Shown one piece after another: positions 23,761-35,463 of a DNA stretch of 64,000 nt. The position numbers and the translations under genes are program-made. Each line of letters opens with the position of its first letter. Positions within the stretch are counted from its first letter, which is position 1. A model generated the notes under the pieces. It worked only from the letters and a program-made list of their open reading frames with translations. It searched no databases and had not been told where the DNA came from. The stretch comes from Pedinophyceae sp. YPF-701 (taxonomy: Eukaryota; Chlorophyta; Pedinophyceae): positions 248,001 through 312,000 of the forward strand of contig CAJZHL010000004.1 of NCBI GenBank assembly GCA_916048055.1, read 5' to 3'.

Positions 23761-24335
23761 GGGCCGCGTTGACGCGACGACACATGCAACCTTCCAACCC
23801 CGGCTTACGAGGAACGCGGTGAATCGTGTCGCTCACTCGGAACTCGCTTCTCGGCGATTCCGCACCCACGTATGCGTCAACTGTAGACCCAGCGCGGCGA
23901 GGAGAGCCGCTCCCGCGGGCCGTTCGAGCCCGCACGGGACGCACCTCCTTCGGAAACGTAGGACGCAGCTCGCAGCGGGCCAGTCGAGTCTCGGGCGTCG
24001 CAGCAGCGCCAGCTCTGCAGACACAAGAGCTGCTTGGCGGGGCGCCTTCCCGGGATGGTTCTAGAACGGAACACGCTGAGAGCTCTCATGCTAGTGGACA
24101 AGTAGACAGGAACCTTCATAATCGGGCACTCGTCATACCTGACAAGTGAGCTCGCGAGGAGGTGGCCGGGCAATCCGTGAGGCTGCACGCCGGGCGTGCT
24201 GCCATTCGCGCGCTCGAGGCGCCGCGTCTCCGCGCAACGCCTCCGTCGCCGCGTCCGCCTTCTTACGGGAGAGTACAGCTCACAGAGGCCGTCGCACGCC
24301 GGCCGCAGCCCCGCACGTGACGGAGCAGTGGGCTC
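23761..24335. other. Spacer right of LRR triplication
   Basis: About 0.57 kb between the last duplicated flank and the MCM9 start. It should contain the MCM9 promoter. No domain is recognisable in any frame, and it does not share the LRR flank repeat. Confidence 0.35.
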
Positions 24336-27300
24336 ATGACAGTCGCCGATGGGCTCGCCCTCCCGGGCGGCCTCGCGGCCAACCAGCTCGAGATCGTCGA
24401 AGCCTTCACGCCAGTACTCCTCAAGGTACGGGCACACGCAATCCCGCCGCTCCGCATTCGCTGCGCAGCCAGCCACAGCGGTGGCCCACTCCACACTGCA
24501 TTTCGCAACCCCCGCGGCCCGCACCGGCCGCGCAGCTCCCACCAGCGCCGCACCTGCTCCGCCAGCGTCACCTGCCCGTCGCAAGCATCCCTGCCACACC
24601 CCCGGGCCCCGTGACACCCCCCTCGATGCATCCCCACTCCTGCCACGCTGCAGCTCTGCGGCCTGCGCCTCGAGGAAGTCCTCCTCGCGCCGGGCGTCTA
24701 CGAGTGCTACGGCGTCGACGTCAACATGACCGAGCTCGCCGCGGAGGCCGTGCACCTCGCCGAGGGCCTCATACGCGCACCGCGCGGTGTCCTGCGCAGC
24801 ATGACGGTCGCGCTGCAGCGCGCGCAGGAGGAGATCCTCGAGCACCACCCGCAGCGGGCGAGCATGGCCCGGAAGGACAACGTCCAGGTCCGGCCGCACG
24901 GCCTCCCGTATTACCTCGACCCGTCGGACCCCACACTGCATCCGGGGATTTCCGGGATCCGCTCCGTGCACGTGGGGAAGCTCGTGACGATCCTGGGGAC
25001 GGTCGCGCGCACGGGCGCGATCCAGATGCTCGAGGCGGGGCGGCTGTACGAGTGCACGAGGTGCAACCACGCGTTCATCGTCGACGCGGGTGCGAAGATC
25101 CCCCCCCCAACAGTCCCCCCCTCCGAAGTGCCCGGCTCGTTCCTGCGCTAGAGTGCTGCAGGGGATGCAGCCGGTGCCGGCACATCGCGGCGCCGAGCGC
25201 GCGACGGACCGCGAGCTGGTGCATGGGCGTGGCACAGCTGTCAGGTCGTGCAGCGATCGTGCATGGCCTGGCTCGTGCTACGGTGGTCACGCAAGCGCTC
25301 GCGTTCGTGCTTCTGCGCCGCAGATCTGGAGTCCGGCGGCGTGCTGCCCATCCCCACTGCGTGCCCCAACCACACAGACGCCCCCTGCGCGGGCAAGTCG
25401 TTCCGGCACCGCATGGACGTGCCGCTGCACGCCGACTTCCAGGTATGCAGCCACTCCACCTCGCATCAACCCCAACCCCAACCCCGAGCCAACCGACATG
25501 CGACCTTCCGCGCCGTCCGCGCCGTTCCTATCCGCTCTGTCCAGCTCACAGCCCACCCTGTATCCCGATGACTACGTCTCCTCTGTCGCCGCGCCGCGCA
25601 TCGCAGGAGGTGCGCTTGAAGGAGCGGCTCAGCATACCTTCTGTGGGCGCCAACACACGTTCGCTGACGATCTACGCGCTGGGCGACCTCGCGGACCGGT
25701 GCCGGCCGGGGGACGACATCGAGGCGACGGGGCTGGTCGTGCGGCGGTGGCGGTCGCTGCAGCCGGGGACGCGGTGCGAGGTGGAGCTGGTGGTGCACGC
25801 GATGCACATCGACGTGCTGACGGGGAGGCGGGGCGCGGTGGAGGTGGGGCCGCGGGACGCGGAGGCGTTCGAGGGGTTCTGGGCGGCGCACCGCGGCGGA
25901 GCGCCTGGGCGGGACGGCGCGTGGGGGGAGCTGGCGGGGCGGAACAAGATTTTACTGGGGGTGTGCCCGCAGGTGCACGGGATGTTCACGGTCAAGCTCG
26001 CGACGATGCTCGCTCTGATCGGGGGCGTGTCGCGCAAGGCGGACAGGGCCGCGGGGGCGGGCACAGCGGCGCAAGGCGGGCAAGCGGCGCAGGCGAACAA
26101 AGGCGGCGCAGGTACGCGCTGGCCCTCGTCGCGACGCCGGAAACGGCCGTGCCAGCTACGGGCGCACGGGCTGAGCGACGGGGCGGTGCGTTTGAGCGCT
26201 TGCAGGGCCGAACGTGCGAGGCGAGGTGCACATGCTGTTGGTGGGAGATCCCGGCACCGGGAAGAGCCAGTTCCTGAAGGCGGCGGCGCGGCTGGCGCCC
26301 AGGAGCGTGGTGACCAGCGGCAAGGGGACGAGCTCGGCCGGCCTGACCGCGAGCGCTGTCAAGTGCGTTGCGTGGCGAGCTTTCGCTGCGTGCGTGCATG
26401 CGAGCCTTGTTGTTTGCGTGCCGTGCGTGACGGTGCCGCGCGCCCGCGTCCGCGATGGTGCGCGCAGGGACGCGAACGGGTGGGCGCTGGAGGCCGGGGC
26501 GCTGGTGCTGGCGAATGGGGGGGTGTGTTGCATCGACGAGTTTGGCTGCCTGAAGCCCGGGGACCGCACCGCCATCCACGAAGCCATGGAGCAGCAGACG
26601 CTGTCCATCGCGAAGGTGCGCGCTCTCTGCGACCAGCGTGCTCGTCCCGGCGCAGCACAGCCGACTCGTGCGTGCGTGCGTAGTTGCGCTTGCGCTGGGC
26701 TTGTGGATTCAGCGGCGGCGGCGGTGCTCTGACGCGCAAGAACGAGGGCTGCTGCGTGTGTGTGCAGGCCGGGGTGGTGTCTCAGCTGCAGACCTGCACG
26801 ACCGTATTTGGAGTCATGAATCCGAAGTCGAAAACGTACGACTCCTCGCTGCCGCTGACTGAGGTCACGGGCCTGTCGGGCCCCCTCCTCTCCCGCTTCG
26901 ACGTCATCCTCGTTCTCCTCGACCAAAGGCAAGCACTGCGACCCCCCCCTCCCACGTCATGCGGCGGCACTACAACAAATTATTTGTTATTTGTTTAACT
27001 TTGTTATTATTTCTGCAACAAGTTGATGTTGCGACCCCCGGAACTCACCGCGCTGCAGGGCGCCGCGCTGGGACGAGACGGTGTCTGCGCACGTCCTGCG
27101 CGCGCACCAGGCCGCGGTGCCCGCGGACGAGGCCGAGGAGCGGGCTGCGACGCGCCGCCGCACTGCGCGCTCCGGCGAGGACGACGGCGCCGAGGCCGCG
27201 GTCGGCGCCGGCGGCGGGTGGTCCCCCGAGACGATCCGCAAGTACGTCGCGTGGGTCCGCGCCGCGTTCGAGCCCGTCATGGGCGCTGACGCGAGGGGGC

Positions 27301-27683
27301 TGTTGATGGACTACTTCCAGGCGCAGCGGCAGTGGGCGCACCGCGAGGCCGCGCGAACGACGGTGCGGATGCTCGAGAGCCTCGTGCGGCTCTCGCAGGC
27401 GCACGCGCGGCTCATGGCGCGCCGCGAGGTCACCAGGCAGGACGCCGTCATGGCCATCGTGGTCGCCGAGTCGGCCGCCGCGACGTCGCGCCTCCTGGGC
27501 AACACCGCCGTCCTGCAGGGGGGCTTCCCCGAGGACCCCGACGCCATGTACGCCGGAATGGAGGAGAGCCTGCTGCGCGCACTGCAATTCGAGAACCCCA
27601 GCGCGGGCTGCGGCGTACTCGGGGTACACCCCCAGGGGGAGGGCGCGGACGGCCGCTGGGACGACGGGGAGGGGTGGGAGTGA
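24336..27683 (+). CDS. MCM9: MCM9 DNA helicase
   Basis: An MCM-family AAA+ helicase acting with MCM8 in homologous recombination, inter-strand crosslink repair and mismatch repair. Predicted exons: 24336-24425, 24654-25089, 25324-25442, 25607-26111, 26206-26362, 26468-26615, 26768-26938, 27059-27683; every phase closes. Visible: [19 protein letters not shown], zinc-finger CTRCNHAF with later CPN...[31 protein letters not shown], Walker [35 protein letters not shown], Walker [33 protein letters not shown], arginine finger [13 protein letters not shown] and the winged-helix-side segment [25 protein letters not shown]. The QRQ...AARTT and Walker B wording match MCM9 rather than MCM8 or MCM2-7. 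The last intron (26939-27058) fits GC-AG. The protein ends about 40 residues after the AAA+ lid, without the long C-terminal tail of vertebrate MCM9. Confidence 0.93.
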
Positions 27684-28005
27684 GGCTGCGCGTCGCACGC
27701 GGACGGACAGGGCGGGGGAGAGGGGGGGTGTTCGGGGCACAGGCGCGGTTGCGCCGCGACGGGAGGGTGGCCGGGGCCGCGGGGTTCAGTAGAGGATAGC
27801 TGTGCGGCGGCGGTTCGCCCGCGCGAGTGAGCGCGTTCGATCACACGTGCACTGGTGCAAGTGCTGTGCGTGCACCTCGCCATGTCCCCGCCGTGGTGTT
27901 CGGCGCCGCTCCGGCGCCGCAGGGCTCGTGACCTGCGCGCCTCCTCCGCGACGCCGCCCGCGCCGCTCGCTCCCGCGCCGGGACGTCGGCAGCCGGCAGC
28001 GTCCG
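27684..28005. other. Convergent spacer MCM9 / RNase H2C
   Basis: Both neighbours end here, so these 0.32 kb hold two 3' UTRs. No gene or strong hairpin is evident. Confidence 0.35.
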
Positions 28006-28837
28006 TCAGCTGTTGGCGGGGGGGGGGCCTTCTGTGCGGCCCTCGACCGCGGCGAGCGCGCTCTCGAAGTCCTCCGAGGCGACCGGCGACGCGACGGCGC
28101 GCGCGACGTGCAGCCACTCGAACGCCCGCGGCAGCTGGTCCGACCGTTGCGGCGCGGCGTCGTGATTCCAGTAGGTCAGCTCGCTGAACTCCCTGCGCAC
28201 CTCCAGCGCCGTGGAGCCGTCCACATCTGCACGCACGCGCCGGGCTGCGACCGTTCTACGTCGCGGGGCGCAGGGAGCGCGGCGGGCGCGTGGTGCGGCA
28301 CTGCGCAGGTCGGGCGGGCACTGCGCGCGGGGCGCGGGCGGGCGTGCCTTTTTTCTCGTGGAGGATGACGCCCTGGTATCCGTCGGGCACCGCGAGGCGC
28401 GCGCCCAGCAGCCTGCGGCCGCGAAACGCGGCCTCGAGTTTCGGCTCTGCTGGCGACCCCTCCTGGGCCCCTTCTGCAGCCTCGCACGACGAATGCAGCA
28501 GTGAGCTGCCGGTGGATTCGGGCCTAGAACGCGGTACATGGCCAGGAGGCGCGTTTCCAGGCACGAATCGCCCGGAACAAGCGTCGGGGGGTGTTCCCGC
28601 CCTCTTCTGCTGAAGGTGCAGCGGTGCAGGTTTGTTGGGCACCGCCGCTCCAGAGCGGCCGCGTCGCGGCCGCTTGCGGCAGGTCGGGCGGCGTGGCGGC
28701 TCACCTGGCTGGACCTCTCGCGGCTGGAAGTACGTGGCCACGTCGGCGACGCCGGAGAATTCGATGCGGCAGGGAAGGCAGTGCACAGCTGGTGCCTCCT
28801 GACAGCCGTGCTTCACTACGACCTTCTGCGCGCCCAT
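28006..28837 (-). CDS. RNASEH2C: Ribonuclease H2 subunit C
   Basis: Non-catalytic subunit of RNase H2, which with subunit B scaffolds subunit A to remove ribonucleotides and RNA:DNA hybrids. The ATG is at 28837 (MGAQKVVVKHG). The first exon has VHCLPCRIEFSGVADVATYF, matching the VHLLPC...F signature of the family, to a donor after QPRE. The second has FRGRRLLGARLAVPDGYQGV then ILHEKK, the FRGR-L...P-GY-G-V core. The third (28226-28006) has TYWNHDAAPQRSDQLPRAFE and a short tail ending PPPANS. The intron between exons 2 and 3 (28347-28227) has no GT donor at the phase-consistent site and fits GC-AG. Length of roughly 145-165 aa is normal for the family. The exact start of exon 2 (near 28,455) is uncertain. 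Confidence 0.82.
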
Positions 28838-29852
28838 GGTCCTGCCTGTACGCAAGTCCGCGACGATCTGCGTCGAGCGCGGCGCGAATACGCGGCCAAG
28901 AAGCCCGCACGACGCGCAACGGGCCCGAGGGGCCTTACCAAAGCGGTGCGGTCGGCAGCGGCTCCGGCGACGCGCGTGCTGCGCCCAAAAAGTCCGGAAG
29001 ACGCGGGGCCTCGACGCTCAGCTCCCTCGACGTCGTGCGCCCGCGCGCGCCGCGCTGTATGCCTCGTCAGGGCGGCACCGTGCCGCACGCGGGCGGACGA
29101 CCCCCCTGATGATGGCCCTGCAGGCAGGAGCGGTGGCGCCCGCTGGGGCAGTTGGGGCCGCGTCGTGGGGGCCGCGATACACTCCGCTAGCCCTGCTCGG
29201 CGTCGGTTCGTCCCGAGCCCCCTGGTGTGACCTCGAGCCTGACGGCGCAAGCGAGGGAAGCCAAGCCAAGGTGAGGGGGCAGCCTGCTCCGCCGGCAGGG
29301 CGATGGCGCTCGCAGCGTCGATCTCGCGCTCCCCTACGCGTCTCTGAAAGCGTGCGAGTCGAACGCGGGCGAATTCCGCGCGTAACATGGGCGTGCGAAG
29401 GCGGTGGCGCCGGGGACCGAGCGCGGCTTTGACACCGCTTGGTCGCCCCGGCTGCCCCCCGACGGGCGCCAGCGGCCGCCCACAAGGCGGAATTCGTCGT
29501 GACATGACGGCCAGGCCGCCAAGCCGCCACTTGCGCAGGGTTTGAACGCCCGTTGCCTCTGTGCCTCTCCGTGCCTGCAGGCGCGTCACGTTCGTGGCCG
29601 GGGGTCACCCGCGAAGTTTCGCATTCGGCCCACCAGTTGTTGGAGTTACAGTCTCGCTGCCGCGACACCACACGCCGCGGATCCCAGCCTGAACCATGGT
29701 ACGGGCCCCTGCCACCAGCAGCCAAGGCCATCATGTGCCACCGTCGCGCCTGCGCCGTCGCGGCGCGTGATTACGCGCGCGAGCGTCGCAACTAGCAAAA
29801 CTCGGCTGCCCGGGCGGCGCGGGCGCTGCTCGCGGCGCCCCCGCAGGCCGCA
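28838..29852. promoter_or_regulatory. Divergent spacer RNase H2C / PHT4
   Basis: About 1.0 kb between divergent genes. All long open frames here are Arg/Ala/Pro-rich and mutually overlapping on both strands, typical of non-coding GC-rich DNA. Upstream exon(s) of the transporter may lie within it. Confidence 0.35.
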
Positions 29853-31620
29853 TTGTCCACCCGTCATGCCTCCCGTCGTTCGTGCGTGCAGCAACAGGCG
29901 ATCCGAGCCTCGCTTCCCGCGAGGGGCCTCACGGCCACGACACGTAGGAGCAATGTCCCGCGTCTTACGCGCCCAACGGGCATCGTCGCGCCCAGGCGCA
30001 TCGGTGGCCCGCCCCTGAGGCCCGTCCCGCTGCAGCCCACCTTCGCGGCCAGCGGCGCCGTGCCCGCGGGCTCAGGCGACGAGGGCAAGGTCGTCAGGCC
30101 CCCTCCGGATGACTCGACGTTCCTCGGCATGCCCCACCGCTGGCAGGTGCGCCCCCACAGCCCGCCTCCCCCGCCGGCATGCTCCCCCCGCGCCTCCCGC
30201 GGCCCCCGAGGACTATCTCCGGCGATCCGGCCCCGCGCCGGAATGTCACAGTTCCCTCGCGTCCATCGCCCGCCCGCCCCGCGCGCCAGCCCGCCCCCAG
30301 CCCCCACACCGGGCGCCCTCGCGGCCGTCAACAAGCGGCCACCCGGCCCCCCGCGCGCAGGTCGTCGCGTTCATGGCGCTGGCCTTCATCCTGTGCAACA
30401 TGGACAAGGTCAACATGTCGGTCGCCGTCATCCCGATGGCCGAGGAGCTCGGGTGGTCGGCCACGGAGCGCGGCCTGGTGTCGTCCGCCTTCTTCTGGGG
30501 GTACACGCTCACGCAGACGCCCGCGGGGTACCTCTGCTCGAAAATCGGCGGCATCAAGGTCCTCCTCGCCGGCGTCGTCCTCTGGTCGCTCGGCACCGCG
30601 GTCGCCCCGCCCCTGGCCAAGATGGGCATCCTCTGGCTCTGCGCCTCCCGGTTCTTCGTCGGCCTCGGCGAGGGCCTCGCGCCCTCCTCCGTGACCTCCG
30701 TCATGGCCAACAAGGTCCCCCAGGGCGAGCGCTCGCGCGCCGTCGCCACTGTGTTCGGCGGCCTCGACGTGGGCTCCGCCGTCGGCCTCCTCCTCTGCGG
30801 GCCGCTCATCCGCCTCTACGGCTGGCCCATCGTGTTCTACACCTTCGCCGTCCTCGGCCTCGTCTGGGCCGCGCTCTTCCCGCTCATCAAGCCCGAGGCG
30901 GCCATCGACTCGGAGGAGCAGAAGCAGGCCGAGATCGCCGAGGCGGCCGCCGCCAAGTCGGGCCCGCAGAAGCTGCCGTACGGCAAGTTCCTGACGTCGC
31001 TGCCGGTCCTCGCGATCACCGTCGCGCACTTCTGCTTCAACTGGGGGTACTATATCCTCCTGGCGTGGCTGCCGTCATACTTCGACATGGCGCTCGGGCT
31101 CGACGTGGCCAACTCGTCGGTGCTCACGCTCATCCCGTACATCGCCATGGCCGGCATGACGCCGCTCGTGGGCCCGATCGCGGACTCCCTGGTGAACAAG
31201 GGGTGGGGCCTGACCACGGTGCGCAAGCTGGCGCAGGGCATCTCCTTCGCGGGCCCCGCGATCTGCATGGTGTTCCTCGCGAAGCTCACGCCCGCGACGC
31301 CCGCGGCCGCGAGCCCCGGGCTGATCACGCTGCTCGTCGCGCTGATGTCGCTCGCGTTTGCGCTCTCGGCGTGGGCGCGCGCGGGGCTGTACTGCAACCA
31401 CCAGGACATCTCCCCGCGGTACGCCAGCGCGCTGCTCGGCATCACGAACACCGCCGGCGCGCTCCCGGGCGTCCTCGGCGTGCTCCTGACCGGCCACCTC
31501 CTCGACAAGACGGGCGGCTCGTTCGCCCAGGCAATCTTCTACCCCGCGATCGGCGTGCAAATTTTCGGCCTCATCTTCTACACCCTGTTCGCGTCGTCGG
31601 AGCGGCAGCCCTGGAGCTGA
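29853..31620 (+). CDS. PHT4/SLC17-like anion or phosphate transporter
   Basis: A major-facilitator protein of the SLC17/plant PHT4 (ANTR) group, which moves inorganic phosphate or organic anions, often across plastid envelope or thylakoid membranes. The main exon (30361-31620, 419 codons) starts VVAFMALAFILCNMDKVNMS; CNMDKVNMSVAVIPM in helix 1 is the family signature. It continues with FFWGYTLTQTPAGYLCSKIG, FFVGLGEGLAPSSVTSVMAN and PQGERSRAVA, then twelve hydrophobic spans ending ASSERQPWS. An upstream exon ends FLGMPHRWQ at 30146 and splices in phase; RW before helix 1 is typical of PHT4. That exon is open from 29853 but has no in-frame ATG in its transit-peptide-like stretch, so the true start probably lies in a further exon upstream. 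Substrate cannot be told from sequence alone. Confidence 0.85.
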
Positions 31621-32147
31621 TCGGTGCCGCGCACGCGGGGAGTGCGCGCCCCGTCGCAGCCGTGTCTGCGCCCGCCACAGCCCAAGGCTGTCCTCCGGGG
31701 CCGCCGCGGGCGTGCTGGACTCGCGCGCCGCACGTGCCCTTACGAAGATACGATTGATCGTCGCCCGAGGGACGGCGGGCGGCATAGCCCTGTAACCGCA
31801 CCGGCAGCGTGTCCACATTACCTAGACATGATGACGAGTCACCGCGGCGCACTGCGCTGAGTCAGCACCCGCCCGACCCCGCGCGACTGCGGGCGCGCCG
31901 CTCTCGCATCGCGCGGGAACCGAGCCCCACCCACGCAGCCCAACCCCGCACAGGCGCGGAGCCACCGCTGCTCGCGCCATGTCCCGCTGTTGCTCACCGC
32001 GCCCCTCCGCGAGACACAGCTGCCACGCCGGGACCTAGGTCCCCCGTGATGTCGCTCCCGCGCACACCGGTCTCGCGTGCAGTGACTGGTGAGGCGGAGG
32101 GGCGCGGAAAGGAGACCCCCCGCACAACGCCACGGCCGCGCGATCCG
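31621..32147. other. Convergent spacer PHT4 / CCDC61
   Basis: About 0.53 kb between two converging genes. No domain or structured repeat is visible. Confidence 0.35.
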
Positions 32148-34581
32148 TCACACAACTTCGATGCTCTGCCCGGCGCGCTGCTTCGCCCGCTGCACGTACC
32201 CTTCCAGCTCCGCGAGTTTGTTCTCTATCGCGTCCATGCTCCACTGCGGCTCGCCACCCGCCGCTGCGGGCGCGGAAGCCGCCGGCCCCGTCGTGGCCCC
32301 GCCTGCCCGCTCCTGCGCGTGCTCCGCGGCGAGCCTCACGGGCCGCGGGCTCGGCCGCGCGCCTGGTGGCCGCGGGCGGCGCGTGCGGCGCGCGCGCTCC
32401 GCGCGGGGCACTCCCTTCCGTTTCGGGGCCCGTGAGGCCTCCCGTGGCGCCGCGGTCCTGCCGCCACTTCGCGATCTTGTCGGTGACGGCCTGCAGGGCC
32501 TGGCTCGGCGACGCACTGCGGACGTCGCGGGCGCCGGCAGAAGGACGCGCGCCTGGCGATGGCCCGCGTTGCCGCGCCGGGCCGCCGGAGGTCCTGCGCG
32601 GCTGTGGAGCCGCACGCCTGCGAGCATACAAGGGCGCGGGCGGGCCGGGCGTGAGCCGGACGGCACGATGTGCAGCGGTGGCAAGGGGGGGTGTTTCAGG
32701 TGTTTCAGTGCAGCGCCCGCTCGCACCTGTCGACGCTGCCGGCCCTGCTGCCCGCGGAGCTCCGGTCCCGCGCAGGTGTCGACCGCCTGGACGGCTCGCG
32801 CGACGCCGTGCGGGACGCCGGGCGCGACGAGGGGGGGGTGAAGACGCCGGTCCGACGCTGGGCTGCCCGCGCGAGCCTGTCCTCCTTCTGGTTCACCCAC
32901 GCGGTGGGATCGAAGCGTCCGCGCGCGGGGGAGTTCGACGCGCTGCGGAACCCGCTGAGCGGCGACCGCTCCGCCCACGGCCGGGGATAGTTCCTTCCAG
33001 GGGTGTTGCTCCGAGACCCCCCCTGCCCTACGGCCGGCGAGCCGTTCGCCCGCCGCGCCGCGCGGTTGCTCGTCGCGCGCGGCGGGTCCGGCGCGCCCCA
33101 CCGCGGCTGCCGCGCCGGCCGCACCGTCGGCGACGCATGCCGCGAGGCCCCCCGCGACGCGCCGCTCACCCCAGTCGGCACGTTGTGCGCACGCGACGGC
33201 GTCGCCCGCGCCGCGCTCTGCGGCCGCTGCTTCGTCGCCGGCCGCGAGCCCCTGCACCACGCACGCACACAACCAAGCACGTCAGATACCGGAACCGCGC
33301 GAACGAAGACCACGAATCCTCGACTGCGCGCGCACCGCGACCCGAAACCGACCCGGCGCGCGCGCCCCGGCCCGTCCCCACGCACCTGCGCGCCCCAACC
33401 GCGTCCAGCTCGTTCTGCAGCTCCCTCACGCGCGCCCGGAGCTCGTGTGCTGTCTGCATGTGTTTCATGCACTCCTCGCGCGCCCGCTCCAAGTCCCGCC
33501 CCGCGCGCCGCGTCACGCGCTCCTTCCGCGACGCCTCGTCCTCCAGCGCCGTCTCCGCGTTCAGCGCCCGCTCCCTCATCTCGTCCCGCTGCCGCTTCGC
33601 CACCCGCAGCTCGCGCGTCACCTCCTCCAGCTCGAGCTCCCGGCGCGCTAGCGCCGCCTGCAGCTGCGCGACGACCGTGTTCTCGTCGCCCTCGAGGCGC
33701 CCCCCGGCGCGCAGCTCCTCCCGCAGCGCGTCATTCTCCCCCCGCAGCCGCCGCACCTCCTCTACCACCTCATGGATGCGCGACCCGGGCACAGCGCCCA
33801 GCGCCGCGGCGCCGCGCAGCGCCTCGTTCTCCGCGCGGATGCGCCCCAGCATGCGCTGCAGCCGCGCGGCGTCGGGCGCGGAGGGCTCGATGGGCAGCGG
33901 GTAGTGCACGCGGTCGAACTCCGCCGAGTACGTGAGGATGAAGTAGCGCTTCGAGGGGCCGGAGGGCTGCGTGGAGGCGTGTGCGGCGCCTGCTTCGAGG
34001 GGCGGGGGGATTGCGGGGTGAGGGCGGGCGTGGGGGGGGGAGGTTGTGGGCGCGAGGGGGGTTGTGTGGGCGGCGCGGGGGGCGCACCGGTGGTGCGGTG
34101 GCGGAGGGCTTCGAGGTCGCTGTAGGTGAGGAGTTCGACCGAGACGGAGGTGGAGGAGCCGTGCAGGGCGGCGATCAGCATGTCGCGGAAGACGGGGAGG
34201 GATTTTGCCGAGCCTGCCTTGGAGGTGAGCTCTTGCACGTCTGCGGGCGTGCAGCGTGGGGGGCTCGTGGAGGTGAGGGACGGCGGGGCTGCGCCGCGGC
34301 GACGGGGCGGCGACGGAGGCGTGTGTGTGTGTGTGGCAGCTTGCTGGCGCGCGGCGCTGGCGGGGTTCCGGGGCGCGGTTGCAGGAGCTGATTGCTTGGA
34401 TGATGGGTGGTCGCTGCGCGCGTCGCGAGGGGGCTGTGGCCGCACATTTGTCCGACAGCACGCGTTTCCATAGCTGACCGTCGGTCTTCCGCTCCACTTC
34501 CACGGTGAAAGGGCCGTTTTCGACCTCCGACTCCACCGACACGAAGTAGTCGACGTCCTGGAAACGGCGCTCGAACTGCAT
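32148..34581 (-). CDS. CCDC61: CCDC61/VFL3-like centriole protein
   Basis: A member of the XRCC4/SAS-6-fold superfamily found at basal bodies. In Chlamydomonas the homologue VFL3 positions flagella and striated fibres. Exon 1 (34581-34446) opens MQFERRFQDVDYFVSVESEV. Exon 2 (34240-34088) has VQELTSKAGSAKSLPVFRDM and VELLTYSDLEALRHR. Exon 3 (from about 33,990) has SKRYFILTYSAEFDRVHYPL and then a long coiled coil with REL/EEV-type heptads to about 33,400. These three blocks match human CCDC61 almost block for block. The C-terminal half is a basic Ser/Arg/Pro-rich linker with GRFDPTAWVNQKEDRLARAA, equivalent to the conserved RFDPTAFVKAKE box. The last exon contains SMDAIENKLAELEGYVQRAK, the terminal helix. 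Borders in the linker half (32,250-33,400) are unresolved; a segment SQALQAVTDKIAKWRQDRG near 32,450-32,510 is probably also exonic. Confidence 0.85.
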
Positions 34582-35463
34582 AGGAGGCGGACGGCGCGCA
34601 ACGCGCAGCGTTTCGCACTTCCGCGGAGCAACGCGGACGAACCCGGCGGTCGCCGGCGGAGCCCGAGCGCGCGCGGTTCGCTGGCGCCGCGAGCGGTGTG
34701 AGCTGCTCCCTCGCGCGCGGACAGAGGCCGCGACCGCACGACGCCGCAGCGTGAGGGACCCGCGTAGCGCGCACAGCAGCAGGGCGGGTTTGAATCCCCC
34801 GCGCGCCACGCACCGTCTGCGACGTCATCGCGTCTCCCTCGCGCAGAAGGACAGAGTCGGGGCTGCGCAGGGCGCCGCCGGGCCCGCGAGGCCCTCGCCC
34901 GGTGCCGCGGCTTCGCTCGCAGCAGGTGCGGGCGTGCCGGGGTGGTTGCGTGGCCCAGAGTGCGAAGCTCTGCGCGAAGCTCCTCCGTATCGCGACGCTC
35001 GCAACGCGAGTGTGGCCCGGCGCGCCGCCCTCGCGCGGCATCCCGCTGGTGCCGCGTGGGGGTGGTCTTTCGGTGCTGAGGAAGACTGGAAGCACGTCTT
35101 GTGAGCCCTCCACAGGCGAGCACGCGCATCGTTGGCTGCGAAGGTTGCCGCATGCAGACAGATTCGATCCTGTAGATACGTATTTCCTCGCTGGATCGGT
35201 CGTCCTCGCGTCGGCGGAGGCCTAGGAACCCTGAGAGCACAGACAACCTCTCTCAGGGTCTCACGACAAGCTCTTCGTCTGTATCTGCCTTCCGTCACAA
35301 CCCGTGCCGTGATGGCCGGCAGGGGTGAGTGGTTGTCACGGCCGTGCGCGCTCACGCTGCCGCCCCAGCGTCGCCAAACCCTCCGCAGGCTCTTGTCGCC
35401 TCTCCCTGCCCTCTGGTCGCCCGAAACCGCGTTTCAGAGCCACTGACCGCGAGGGGACCGCCG
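34582..35463. promoter_or_regulatory. Divergent spacer CCDC61 / unknown basic protein
   Basis: About 0.88 kb between divergent starts. No coding signal is convincing. A TTTGAATCCCC string near 34,790 superficially resembles a tRNA T-arm but has no matching acceptor stem. Confidence 0.35.

Noticed and set aside
34755-34815. Possible tRNA T-arm (GGGTTTGAATCCCC)
   Set aside because: Flanks cannot form a seven-pair acceptor stem, and no anticodon stem is found at the right distance on either strand.
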